Shown here: positions 37,402 to 45,566 of the stretch, in pieces
Layout of the letters: each line of letters opens with the position of its first letter
How positions within the stretch are numbered: the first letter of the stretch is position 1
NCBI GenBank assembly: GCA_049889215.1
Contig: JBMHDV010000026.1
Location: 1-64,000 of the forward strand
Origin: UBA817 sp049889215
Lineage (GTDB): Bacteria; Margulisbacteria; Marinamargulisbacteria; UBA817
Direction: 5' to 3'
DNA length: 64,000 bases
Program-made: the position numbers and the translations under genes
Notes under the pieces: generated by a model
Told to the model about the DNA's origin: nothing
The model's input: the letters and a program-made list of their open reading frames with translations, nothing else
Databases searched by the model: none

Positions 37402-38192
37402 TAAAAGTAATTGGTTTAATTTTAGTTTTTATAGCCCCAGTGTTTGCAGCAGAGCATAACCCCATGCCATTTGAAAGGTATGATGATGTCGTAAGTTCAG
37501 TGCTAAAATTAAATTCATCCTCAATGGGAGGTTTTATGGATGCGATGAAGTCATACATTGTATATACTGCAATTCAGAATGTTCCTGGTGCTAAGGAATC
37601 TGGTGTTGGCTATTACTTTGATAATAAAACAAGAAAAATGAAGCGGATTTTGTTTTACCGTTTATCACAGGGGTATCCAAGGGAAACAAAGCAGGCGTTG
37701 GATTTTTACATCGAGGGAAAAGGTTTTTTTGTTATTGAAATTCCCGGAGGTTGGCCAGCCTACACGCAGGATGGTCGATTTGAGTTAGATGAAGATGGCC
37801 GTTTAGTTACATTTGAAGAAAATTTCCCTGTGCTTGGTGAAAATGGACACATATATTTGCAGCCTGGCGGCGTAAATGTCACCAAACAAGGTGTCATTTA
37901 TCAAAATGAACAAGTCGTTGATACATTGCGTTTAGAATGGCCAACCAAATCCCATGATCTGAAATCGTTTAACCATAAAATCTTTTACTTCTCTAAAGAA
38001 GATTGGGAGAATGATGCAAAATTTAAACCAGCAAATGTTGAAGTTATGCAAGGTTACGTGAGTGATGCTTCGATTACAAAGGGGTATATTGGTCTTGTTC
38101 CTGAATGGAAAAATGGCCATGAAGCAAACGTTAAAATGGTAAAAGCCTATTTAAAAAGTTTGTCGTTAGCTGTTCAGGCAGCAAATCCATAA
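37398..38192 (+). CDS. flgF: FlgF-like rod protein with Sec signal peptide
   Basis: A 264-residue member of the FlgE/F/G family. The middle domain is clear: LDFYIEGKGFFVIEIPGG, YTQDGRFELDEDGRLVTFEE and FPVLGENGHIYL. The C terminus (VMQGYVSDASITKGYIG onward) corresponds to the terminal rod helix. Two oddities: it begins with a textbook signal peptide (IGLILVFIAPVFA, cleavage after VFA), and it lacks the N-terminal NIAN-x-x-TxGFK rod motif. Rod proteins normally use the flagellar type III exporter. It sits directly before flgG, as FlgF usually does. Confidence 0.78.
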   Translation: MIKVIGLILVFIAPVFAAEHNPMPFERYDDVVSSVLKLNSSSMGGFMDAMKSYIVYTAIQNVPGAKESGVGYYFDNKTRKMKRILFYRLSQGYPRETKQALDFYIEGKGFFVIEIPGGWPAYTQDGRFELDEDGRLVTFEENFPVLGENGHIYLQPGGVNVTKQGVIYQNEQVVDTLRLEWPTKSHDLKSFNHKIFYFSKEDWENDAKFKPANVEVMQGYVSDASITKGYIGLVPEWKNGHEANVKMVKAYLKSLSLAVQAANP

Positions 38193-38208
38193 AACAAAGG
38201 AGGAATAA

Positions 38209-39012
38209 ATGTTTCAACAATTTAATATTTCTAGGTCAGGTTTTGGTACTTACCAAAAAATGATGTTTAACATTACAAATAACATCGCAAACGCACAAAC
38301 CCCAGGTTACAAACAAACGCGAGTGGAGCTTGCAACTCTCTTTCCTGTGATCTTGCAAGAGGCTGAGGTTAAATATGCGCAAGATGAAGATTTGAATCCA
38401 TATGTGAAGAAAAAGCGAGGAATTGAGCTTGGAACTGGTGTTCGTATGGAAGCAATATCAACGGACTTTTCGGAAGGAAATTTGCAAGTTACTAAAAATG
38501 AATTGGATGTCGCAGTTCGTGGTGAAGGGTTCTTTCAATTTAGAAAACCTGATGGAGATATTGTTTATTCAAGGGCTGGTAACTTTGCTAAAGATGTGGA
38601 TGGAAATATTATTAGTCAATCTGGTTACACACTTGATCCACCGATTCGAATACCCCAAAACACAACTAAACTTACAATAGATCCAGAGGGGCGAGTCTAT
38701 GCCAATGTGAATAATGATTCTTTGCCTAGAGAAATTGGGCAGGTGTTACTGGCTAGATTCAACAACCCAGACGGGCTTAAAAATGTTGGAAATAATTTCT
38801 ATAAAGAAACAATTGATTCTGGGGAAGCACTTGTTGAAATACCCGGTAGAAATGCAACGGGACAAGTTGTTCAATTTTCAATCGAAAACTCTAATGTGGA
38901 TATCATTAAAGAAATGATGGATATGATTATGACTCAAAAAGGTCTCGAGCTTCTCGGAAAAGCAATGCAGTCAGGTGAGGCAATGTTGAAGGCTGGTATG
39001 GGTATGACCTAA
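38209..39012 (+). CDS. flgG: flagellar distal rod protein FlgG
   Basis: A 267-residue distal rod subunit. N-terminal rod motif NITNNIANAQTPGYKQTRVE, middle motif LDVAVRGEGFFQFRKPDGD and YSRAGNFAKDVDGNII, and the C-terminal IENSNVDIIKEMMDMIMTQK are all canonical. It has no signal peptide, unlike FlgB, FlgC, FlgF and FlgJ of this operon. The last 20 residues diverge (repeated GMG/MKAG) from the usual FlgG end. AAAGGAGGAA right before the ATG is the strongest ribosome site of the operon. Confidence 0.93.
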   Translation: MFQQFNISRSGFGTYQKMMFNITNNIANAQTPGYKQTRVELATLFPVILQEAEVKYAQDEDLNPYVKKKRGIELGTGVRMEAISTDFSEGNLQVTKNELDVAVRGEGFFQFRKPDGDIVYSRAGNFAKDVDGNIISQSGYTLDPPIRIPQNTTKLTIDPEGRVYANVNNDSLPREIGQVLLARFNNPDGLKNVGNNFYKETIDSGEALVEIPGRNATGQVVQFSIENSNVDIIKEMMDMIMTQKGLELLGKAMQSGEAMLKAGMGMT

Positions 39013-39695
39013 TGAAGTTTATTCTTCTTAATTTACTCTTTAGTAGTTTATGTTTTTCAAGTACATTTTCATGCATTGGTATTGAGGAAAAAATTCGAGA
39101 ATCTCTAAATGATCTCATAAAGAAGTCGTATCCTAAAGTACGATTTCAATCATTGGAGTTGAAAGATATTGGGAGTGCTTTCCCTGAATCTTGTGATGTT
39201 ATAAAAACAACATTTCCTAAACGATTAATGTTGAATAACGATATTGTTTTAAAATTAGATGTTTATGAAAATGATGAACTATTAAAACGAATAACCAAGA
39301 TTTTTAGAATTAATGGTCAGTCGATAATCTATAGAGCAAAAAATAATTATTTTAACGGACAGCCAATCAGCAAAGACTTGTTCTTTGAAGATACTCTTCC
39401 AGTAAATCAAATTACACAGCATACAACTAGTCAGAAAAACTTTGATAAATCCCAATTTCGAAATTATCTGGGGAAAAATCAGATTTTAGAATCTTGGATG
39501 ATCGAAAAAATACCGGACGTCAAACGGGGCGATGTTGTTAAATCAATTGTTAAAAATGATAACATTACATTGACTTTAGATGGGAGAGTTTTAGAAAATG
39601 GTAATATCGGAAGTAAAATTAAGTTAAAAATGAACGATAAAGTGTTTATAGGAAAGTTAAAAGATGAAAAAACAGTACTTATTGTTAATAACTAG
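39012..39695 (+). CDS. flgA: P-ring assembly chaperone FlgA
   Basis: A 227-residue periplasmic protein with signal peptide (FILLNLLFSSLCFSS) and C-terminal SAF-type domain (VKRGDVVKSIVKNDNITLTL, GSKIKLKMNDKVFIGKL). FlgA assists assembly of the FlgI P ring. It overlaps flgG as TAATG, and flgH starts 32 bp before its end. Confidence 0.88.
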   Translation: MKFILLNLLFSSLCFSSTFSCIGIEEKIRESLNDLIKKSYPKVRFQSLELKDIGSAFPESCDVIKTTFPKRLMLNNDIVLKLDVYENDELLKRITKIFRINGQSIIYRAKNNYFNGQPISKDLFFEDTLPVNQITQHTTSQKNFDKSQFRNYLGKNQILESWMIEKIPDVKRGDVVKSIVKNDNITLTLDGRVLENGNIGSKIKLKMNDKVFIGKLKDEKTVLIVNN

Positions 39696-40272
39696 CATAT
39701 GTTTAACATTGAATAGTTACGGTGACTCACTTTGGTCCAAGTCACAAGCTGATTCAATGTTTAATAACGAAAAGAAATATAAGGTTGGCGATTTGATTAC
39801 AATCAAGATTTCTGCAGAATCTACTGCTGTGCAGGAAGCGGGAACAACAACCCGGAAATCATCGGATATTGGGGCCAATTTTTTTGATACCTTTGACTTG
39901 TATTCATTAGATTCAGAAAATAATAGCTCGTTAAGAAAAATGCAAGATTATCGGATTGGTGGGAAAGATAATTATTCAGGTGTTGGACAGACAACTCGAA
40001 AAAGTAAAGTAGAAGCAATTGTATCGTGTGTAATTACTACAGTGCTTCCAAATGGCAATTTAGTTATCAGTGGTGAACGCACAGTTGATGTCAATAATGA
40101 TTCTGAAATTATACAAATCTCAGGGATTGTACGTCCTGCTGACATTGATCTTAATAACTCGGTTGCTTCTTATCAAGTGGCACAGTTTAATATTTCGTTA
40201 AAAGGGAAGGGCGTTGTTAATTCAAAACAAACTCCAGGCTTTTTATCTAACTTTTTTAATTGGGTGTTTTAA
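39664..40272 (+). CDS. flgH: L-ring protein FlgH
   Basis: A 202-residue outer-membrane ring protein. The core is clear: SLWSKSQADSMFNNEKKYKVG, VGDLITIKISAESTAVQEA, TVLPNGNLVISGERTVDVN and ISGIVRPADIDLNNSVASYQ-like. It has a signal peptide, but the only leader cysteine is in ITSIC, which lacks Gly/Ala/Ser before Cys, so the lipoprotein anchor usual for FlgH seems missing. AGGAAAG lies upstream of the ATG. Confidence 0.92.
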   Translation: MKKQYLLLITSICLTLNSYGDSLWSKSQADSMFNNEKKYKVGDLITIKISAESTAVQEAGTTTRKSSDIGANFFDTFDLYSLDSENNSSLRKMQDYRIGGKDNYSGVGQTTRKSKVEAIVSCVITTVLPNGNLVISGERTVDVNNDSEIIQISGIVRPADIDLNNSVASYQVAQFNISLKGKGVVNSKQTPGFLSNFFNWVF

Positions 40273-40273
40273 A

Positions 40274-41365
40274 ATGAAATTCAAATTATTTTTTATTAGT
40301 TCTATTTTTATTGGTGTGTTTGCAACATCAATGATGGTTGCAGAAGAGCCGTCGGTTAAGATTAAAGATATTTCACGAGTGATTGAATCAAGAGATAATC
40401 AATTATTCGGATACGGACTAGTTGTTGGTCTTCGAAATACCGGTGATACTCAACGATCGGTTTTTACCGAAAAGGCACTTACCAACTTACTTAAAAAAAT
40501 GGGGATTAAATCAGATAGCAAAGATTTTAAATCCCGTAACGTTGCTTCTGTCATGGTAACAATGAATTTGCCGCCATATGCAAGGCCAGGTCAAAAACTA
40601 GATGTTAATGTGTCTTCATTGGGCGATGCAACAAGCTTATCAGGTGGAACATTATTAATGACGCCATTGCAAGGACCCGATTTTAAAACATATGCGGTTG
40701 CTCAAGGGCAAATCATCGTTGGTGGGATTTCAGGGAAAAGTTCGAAAGTGAATTTTAGAAAAAATCAAACCACAGCTGGTCGAGTTCCAAATGGTGCGAT
40801 TGTTGAGAAAGAAGTTAAGGTAACAAGGGAAGATCAATTAAATGTGACACTAGTGTTAAACAAACCCGATTTTTCAATGTCATCAAAAGTGGTCAAAGCA
40901 CTTAAGAATAATGGGTTTAAAAAAGTTTCAGCAATTGATGCCGGTTCAATTTCGATTCCAATCGCGGAAATTGCAGACATGCCTTATGTTGATATTGTTC
41001 AAAAAATTGAAAATACACGCATTGTTCCAGAATCAACATCAAAAGTTGTCATAAACTCAAAATCTGGGGTAATCGTAATTGGTGAAAATGTGCGGTTATT
41101 ACCTGTAGCAATTACGCATGGCGGTATTTCAATTCGAGTGTCTGGGGGTGGAGACGATCGAATTTTTGATACAGATACTTCAGCAGATGCACAGATTGAA
41201 ATTAAAGAAGAAAAGTCCAAGCTTCATTATTTGAATCCTGATAATAATCTTTCCAGTTTAGTTAAAGTGTTAAATAAAGTAGGCGTAAAAACAAAGGATC
41301 TTATTGCAATTTTACAAGCAATGGAGGAAGCTGGCGCTTTAGTTGCAACAATCGAGGTCATTTAA
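40274..41365 (+). CDS. flgI: P-ring protein FlgI
   Basis: A 363-residue periplasmic ring protein with signal peptide ending near MVAEE. Canonical FlgI sequences are VKIKDISRVIESRDNQLFGY, GLVVGLRNTGDT, VASVMVTMNLPPYARPGQKL, VSSLGDATSLSGGTLLMTPL and VVINSKSGVIVIGENVRLLP. I chose the Met at 40274 because it precedes the signal peptide directly; an in-frame ATG at 40214 lies in flgH. Confidence 0.95.
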   Translation: MKFKLFFISSIFIGVFATSMMVAEEPSVKIKDISRVIESRDNQLFGYGLVVGLRNTGDTQRSVFTEKALTNLLKKMGIKSDSKDFKSRNVASVMVTMNLPPYARPGQKLDVNVSSLGDATSLSGGTLLMTPLQGPDFKTYAVAQGQIIVGGISGKSSKVNFRKNQTTAGRVPNGAIVEKEVKVTREDQLNVTLVLNKPDFSMSSKVVKALKNNGFKKVSAIDAGSISIPIAEIADMPYVDIVQKIENTRIVPESTSKVVINSKSGVIVIGENVRLLPVAITHGGISIRVSGGGDDRIFDTDTSADAQIEIKEEKSKLHYLNPDNNLSSLVKVLNKVGVKTKDLIAILQAMEEAGALVATIEVI

Positions 41366-41695
41366 TTGAATTTATTACGATTAATTTTATTCATAGCGCT
41401 CTGTACATCACCGAGCTATTCACAGGTTGAAATGAATTATGAGTTATTGAATTACATGGCTGCAAGAGAGCCAAATCCAGACCCTGGTGATCGCGATCAA
41501 ATTAAACGACAATTTCAGACATATTTCATTAAGCAAGTTTTTTTAAATAACGTCTTTAAAACGAATCATTTATATTACGGTGAGGATAATAACGCCGATT
41601 ATGGGTTGGTAAATCAACTTATGATCAATCAATTCGCAGAGCAAATGGTCGATATGGATGTAATTGACCTAAGTCATGTCACAATAGATGAGTAA
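41366..41695 (+). CDS. flgJ: FlgJ N-terminal (rod-capping) domain protein with signal peptide
   Basis: A 109-residue homologue of the FlgJ rod-binding domain (DQIKRQFQTYFIKQVFLNNV, then NQLMINQFAEQMVDMDVIDL). It lacks the muramidase domain, as in many bacteria. It begins with a signal peptide (LLRLILFIALCTSPSYS, cleavage before QVE), which canonical FlgJ does not have. The TTG start directly follows the flgI stop and has GAGG (41354-41357) 8 nt upstream. An internal ATG at 41431 would remove the leader but leave an atypical gap. Confidence 0.8.
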   Translation: MNLLRLILFIALCTSPSYSQVEMNYELLNYMAAREPNPDPGDRDQIKRQFQTYFIKQVFLNNVFKTNHLYYGEDNNADYGLVNQLMINQFAEQMVDMDVIDLSHVTIDE

Positions 41696-42434
41696 CAGCA
41701 ATAAAGATATTGATATAAATAAGTTAAGCTCATCTGATCAGTTTGCATCAACTGATAAAATGAGTGCTTTATCCCAAGATGAAAAGACGTTAGTTGATGA
41801 ATATTACTACGTCGTTGAAACCGTGGCTTCAATTTTAGTTTCGAAGAAAAAAATGCCACCAACGGTGGATTATAATGATTTATTAAGCGTTGGGTTTCAG
41901 GGGCTATTAAAAGCAATTCGTGGATTTAAAGATGACAAAAACGCTCAGTTAAAGACCTATGCAAATATAAGGATCCGTGGAGAAATGTTGGATTTTATTA
42001 GAAAAGAGTGGCGGTCAAAAGCAAGTCATCAACATTCAAAAATGCTTGATGATGTAAAACGAAGAGTTGAGCAAGTTGTTGATAATGAACTGGATAATAA
42101 CAAGAGCACTATGAATGTGAAAAATCTATTATCATCAATGACAACATCATACATGATGTCTTTAGAAGCTGTGATGGATCAGTATGGGGATAATGTTGCA
42201 GACCCATCATCATCTGTTCATTCAAGCTATGAAGCTCAAGATGAATATGCTTTTTTAAATAATATAGTTTTAGCACTTCCTAAAGAAGATCGATTTTTTA
42301 TCGAAATGTTTTATAGAAGAGGGTTATCTCAGAAAGATATATCTGTAAAAATGAATGTTTCTGAAGCAACAGTGAGTCGAACACATTCTAGAATTATTGG
42401 TGAACTTAGAGGGAAATTAGATAGGCAGTCATGA
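41688..42434 (+). CDS. fliA: sigma factor of the FliA/WhiG (sigma-28) family
   Basis: A 248-residue alternative sigma factor. Region 2 includes DYNDLLSVGFQGLLKAIRGF and KTYANIRIRGEMLDFIRKEW; region 4 includes LPKEDRFFIEMFYRRGLSQK and VSEATVSRTHSRIIGELRGK. In motile bacteria FliA transcribes late flagellar genes and is held by FlgM. I saw no FlgM and no clear sigma-28 promoter (TAAA, then GCCGATAA) in the window. It overlaps flgJ and flgB. Confidence 0.92.
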   Translation: MSNSNKDIDINKLSSSDQFASTDKMSALSQDEKTLVDEYYYVVETVASILVSKKKMPPTVDYNDLLSVGFQGLLKAIRGFKDDKNAQLKTYANIRIRGEMLDFIRKEWRSKASHQHSKMLDDVKRRVEQVVDNELDNNKSTMNVKNLLSSMTTSYMMSLEAVMDQYGDNVADPSSSVHSSYEAQDEYAFLNNIVLALPKEDRFFIEMFYRRGLSQKDISVKMNVSEATVSRTHSRIIGELRGKLDRQS

Positions 42435-42853
42435 AATTGTTAAATTCTTCATTGTCGTTTATTATTAAAAAGAGGTTTCATTTGTTTTTTCTATGTATCT
42501 TTTTATTTTTCTCAATGCCTTTGTTTGCAGAAGGAAACGTTTCCAAAGTCTTATTTGATGAGACATCAAAAGAGCTAGAGGCTGCAATTTACGAAATGAA
42601 TTCTCGTCAAAATGCGGCTGCATATAATATTGCAAATGCATCCACACCGGGGTTTAGACCAATTCGATTTGAAGATGAAATTGTTGAAGCAACGCGATTA
42701 TATGGAAATGCAAGAATGTTAGATGATGTTAACATTGATGATGAAATGGTAAAGTCAACAAAAATCAGGCTAAAGCACAGTGCATATGTTCGTTTATTAA
42801 CAACAAAAATTGGTATTACAAAGAAAGTTGTAACCTTAGGTAAGGGAGGTTGA
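42431..42853 (+). CDS. flgB: proximal rod protein FlgB with Sec signal peptide
   Basis: A 140-residue protein. The mature part has the rod signature RQNAAAYNIANASTPGFRPI and the C-terminal helix VNIDDEMVKSTKIRLKHSAY of FlgB. It starts with a positively charged, very hydrophobic leader (KKRFHLFFLCIFLFFSMPLFA, cut here as KKR, core, then LFA cleavage). The ATG overlaps the fliA stop as ATGA, the normal junction in this operon. A Met at 42515 could give a leaderless FlgB, but has no ribosome site. Confidence 0.87.
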   Translation: MKLLNSSLSFIIKKRFHLFFLCIFLFFSMPLFAEGNVSKVLFDETSKELEAAIYEMNSRQNAAAYNIANASTPGFRPIRFEDEIVEATRLYGNARMLDDVNIDDEMVKSTKIRLKHSAYVRLLTTKIGITKKVVTLGKGG

Positions 42854-42858
42854 ATAAA

Positions 42859-43299
42859 ATGCGTTTAGTTTTATTGATAATATTATTAACCATTGGTTGC
42901 TTTGCCGAGGGTAGTGGTTCAATGGATGCCTTAAATGTTGCTGGAAATGGAATGTTAGTCCAAAAGTATCGCCTAAGGGTTATCGCTGAAAACATTGCAA
43001 ATGTGTCAACTCATATGACAGACCGAGGTGAGCCCTATCGTAAAAAATATGTCTTAGTTGTACCTGATAAAGAGGGGGTAAGAGCTGCCGGCATCATGGA
43101 GTCAGATGCTCCATTTGGCCAGATTTTGGACCCTTCACATGTTTTTTCGGATGAAAATGGTATACTTCGCACACCTAACTTTGAGCTTAATGATGAGATG
43201 GTTACTTTGTCATATGCAAACTTGTTATATGAGGCAAACACCACTGCATTCAAAACATCGAGGCAAATGTTTCAAAATACGCTGGAGCTATTAAAGTGA
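42859..43299 (+). CDS. flgC: proximal rod protein FlgC with Sec signal peptide
   Basis: A 146-residue protein. LNVAGNGMLVQKYRLRVIAE then NIANVSTHM and GEPYRKKYVLV are canonical FlgC; the C-terminal NDEMVTLSYANLLYEANTTA also matches. Before it sits a leader RLVLLIILLTIGCFAEG with cleavage after CFA, or possible lipidation at Cys14 (TIGC, a near-lipobox). The ATG at 42859 has GGGAGG (42844-42849) 9 nt upstream, so the leader is very probably translated. It ends in a GTGA overlap with fliE. Confidence 0.9.
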   Translation: MRLVLLIILLTIGCFAEGSGSMDALNVAGNGMLVQKYRLRVIAENIANVSTHMTDRGEPYRKKYVLVVPDKEGVRAAGIMESDAPFGQILDPSHVFSDENGILRTPNFELNDEMVTLSYANLLYEANTTAFKTSRQMFQNTLELLK

Positions 43300-43805
43300 A
43301 TACAAATATTAAAGGTATTGATCAGTTAAAAAACATATCTGAAAAATTAGGTGCAAAGTCACCTATTAATATGGAGCTTTTGGATGAATTTAATTCTGTT
43401 TTTAAAGAAGCGACAGCCGCAATGTCTAATGTAGATAATGAGTTAGAGAAAAAAAGAACAAAGCAGATTAATAATGAAAGGAATATCTCTTTAGATAAAA
43501 TTGACCAGGCATACTTTGCACAGGTTAATGCAGGTGTTGTTCAAAATGCTCAAGCAGCAAATGCAAAAGACCTTAATATCGTTCCCCTGCAAATATTTTT
43601 AGATAATGCAATTAAGTCACTGGAGAATGTAAGTAAGCAAGAGTTTAGAGTGAACGACTTAATGAAAAAATTTGTAAAGGGTGAAGTATCAGAAGATCAG
43701 GTTGTTTTAGAAACCGCAAAACTTAATCTTGCGATATCCATGGTTACAACAATCGTACAATCTGCAGTTCAAACATTTAAAGAAATACAACAAATCCCAG
43801 TTTAG
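43296..43805 (+). CDS. fliE: FliE-like MS-ring/rod junction protein
   Basis: A 169-residue protein, longer than typical FliE (about 100). The C-terminal half matches FliE: VNDLMKKFVKGEVSEDQVVL, then LNLAISMVTTIVQSAVQTF and a KEIQQIPV end. The N-terminal 70 residues are charged and helical. It has no signal peptide. GTG start overlapping the flgC stop; position between flgC and fliF is classical for fliE. Confidence 0.82.
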   Translation: MNTNIKGIDQLKNISEKLGAKSPINMELLDEFNSVFKEATAAMSNVDNELEKKRTKQINNERNISLDKIDQAYFAQVNAGVVQNAQAANAKDLNIVPLQIFLDNAIKSLENVSKQEFRVNDLMKKFVKGEVSEDQVVLETAKLNLAISMVTTIVQSAVQTFKEIQQIPV

Positions 43806-43820
43806 GTGTAATATAAAAGA

Positions 43821-45566
43821 ATGGCTGAAGAAAATCCCTTAGAAAACGAAGACGAAATAGAAAACCAACTTGATGAACAAGATGAGGACTTTGGCTTGGA
43901 AGAAGCTGAAGGAGATAACATAACAAGTGAACCAGAAAACGAAAGTGTTGAATCTGATTCACAAGGAAAATTCACAAGTTTAATTAATGCATTAAAAACC
44001 AATCGGCGATATCAATTTATAGCAGGTGGTGTTTTGTTGCTAATCCTAATTATTGCCTCATTTTCTATGTTTAGCACCAAAGAAAAGCCAAAAGATGCTT
44101 CGCCTGGAATGACACAGGCAGAGGCCCCCAATTTCAGTAGTGAAGAAATTGTCAACAAAAAGTCAACGAAAAAGAAAAAGAAAAAAATTAAATATGTTGA
44201 TTTGTACAAACAACTTGAAAGCAAGCAAATAAATCCAATATTGCGCGAACTAAGTTATAAAAGCATTTCTTATAATGTTGTCCAAAATGGTAAGCAATTT
44301 GATTTACAAGTTGATGAAGACCAATTGGATGATGCAAAGCATTTGCTAGCAATAAAAGGATTACCTTCAGGCACTGTAAAAGGATATGAAATTTTTGATG
44401 AGGCATCAAATTTAGGTGTGACAGAATTTGATAAGCGAATTCGTTTGATTCGAGCATTATCTGGTGAAATGGAAAAGTCGATTATGGAGTTTGATGTTGT
44501 CGACTACGCTTATGTTGAAATTGTTATACCGGAAACAAAGTTATTTGCAGTTACTCAGCCCCCAGTAACGTCTTCAATACTTATAAAAAGAAAAAATGGA
44601 GCTAGTATTAACGATGAAACTGTTTATGCAATTATTCAATTAGTGTCAAATTCAGTTGAAAATTTGTTGCCAGAAAATATTTCAGTTGTTGATACTGAAG
44701 GTCGAGTATTATCAACCGGTGTGATTGATCGAATGACAAAAAAAATAGAAGCAATTCAAAGCAAAGCTAAGCAAATGCCAACACAAGTTGGAAATGGTCA
44801 GGTAATCATACCTGTAATTGAAGATGTTGTAGATTGGTTTCAATTAAAATTTAATTATGAAACAGTTCTTGAAAAGAAAGCTTTAAATCAGTTAAATGGG
44901 GTGTTACCTGTTGGTTCTTATAAAACAGCGGTTACAATTGACTTAAATTCAGTAAGCAAGACAGGTGCTCCTGACATTAAACAAATAGTTACAAGTGTTG
45001 TTGTTGATGAGCAATTTGAAGAAGTTGAGTTGAACGATGATACATTAAATCAGATTAAGCAAGCAGTGGCCGGAGCAATTGGATTTGTAGAGGGTCGAGA
45101 TCAAATTCATATATCCAAAGCTGCGTTTTTACCAAAACGAACAATCTTAGATGACTCAGAACCGCTTGAAAAGAAAGTGTTAATGCCAAAGGATTCATTT
45201 TCTGATAAATTTTCAAGAGTTGCTCGACTTTGGCCTATTTTTGGCATTGGATGTTTAATCTCAACGATTTTTATAGTTATTTTTGCGTTTTTGCAATCCA
45301 CTGTTACGAAATTGCTTAGTGGTCTTAAAGCCTTAGGTAGCTTATTTAAACGAAAACCAAAACCAGTTGAAAATGAAGTTAAAACCGAGGAACTCATTGA
45401 GCCAGATAGCGAAGAACCTGTTATTGTTGAATTAAATGAATCCGAAGTTGTTAATAATTTAAAAGCAAATTCTAATTTTGCTCAGGTTATTCAGCTAAAA
45501 GCAATGTCCACTCAAGAGTTAGAATCCGTTGTTGAGGAATTAAAAACTATGGTGAAAGGGAACTAA
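43821..45566 (+). CDS. fliF: flagellar MS-ring protein FliF
   Basis: A 581-residue inner-membrane ring protein. An acidic cytoplasmic N terminus (1-60) is followed by helix 1 (about 66-84), the ring-building YscJ/FliF domain (LAIKGLPSGTVKGYEIFDEA, LIRALSGEMEKSIMEFDVVD, PETKLFAVTQPPVTSSILIK), a spacer with SVVDTEGRVLS, helix 2 (LWPIFGIGCLISTIFIVIFA) and a short C-terminal tail with a helix where FliG binds (QVIQLKAMSTQELESVVEEL). The stop overlaps the next ATG (TAATG). Confidence 0.92.
   Translation: MAEENPLENEDEIENQLDEQDEDFGLEEAEGDNITSEPENESVESDSQGKFTSLINALKTNRRYQFIAGGVLLLILIIASFSMFSTKEKPKDASPGMTQAEAPNFSSEEIVNKKSTKKKKKKIKYVDLYKQLESKQINPILRELSYKSISYNVVQNGKQFDLQVDEDQLDDAKHLLAIKGLPSGTVKGYEIFDEASNLGVTEFDKRIRLIRALSGEMEKSIMEFDVVDYAYVEIVIPETKLFAVTQPPVTSSILIKRKNGASINDETVYAIIQLVSNSVENLLPENISVVDTEGRVLSTGVIDRMTKKIEAIQSKAKQMPTQVGNGQVIIPVIEDVVDWFQLKFNYETVLEKKALNQLNGVLPVGSYKTAVTIDLNSVSKTGAPDIKQIVTSVVVDEQFEEVELNDDTLNQIKQAVAGAIGFVEGRDQIHISKAAFLPKRTILDDSEPLEKKVLMPKDSFSDKFSRVARLWPIFGIGCLISTIFIVIFAFLQSTVTKLLSGLKALGSLFKRKPKPVENEVKTEELIEPDSEEPVIVELNESEVVNNLKANSNFAQVIQLKAMSTQELESVVEELKTMVKGN

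Noticed and set aside
42515..42853. Internal Met start giving FlgB without a leader
   Set aside because: It has no ribosome site, while the upstream ATG forms the ATGA overlap with fliA that is typical of this operon.
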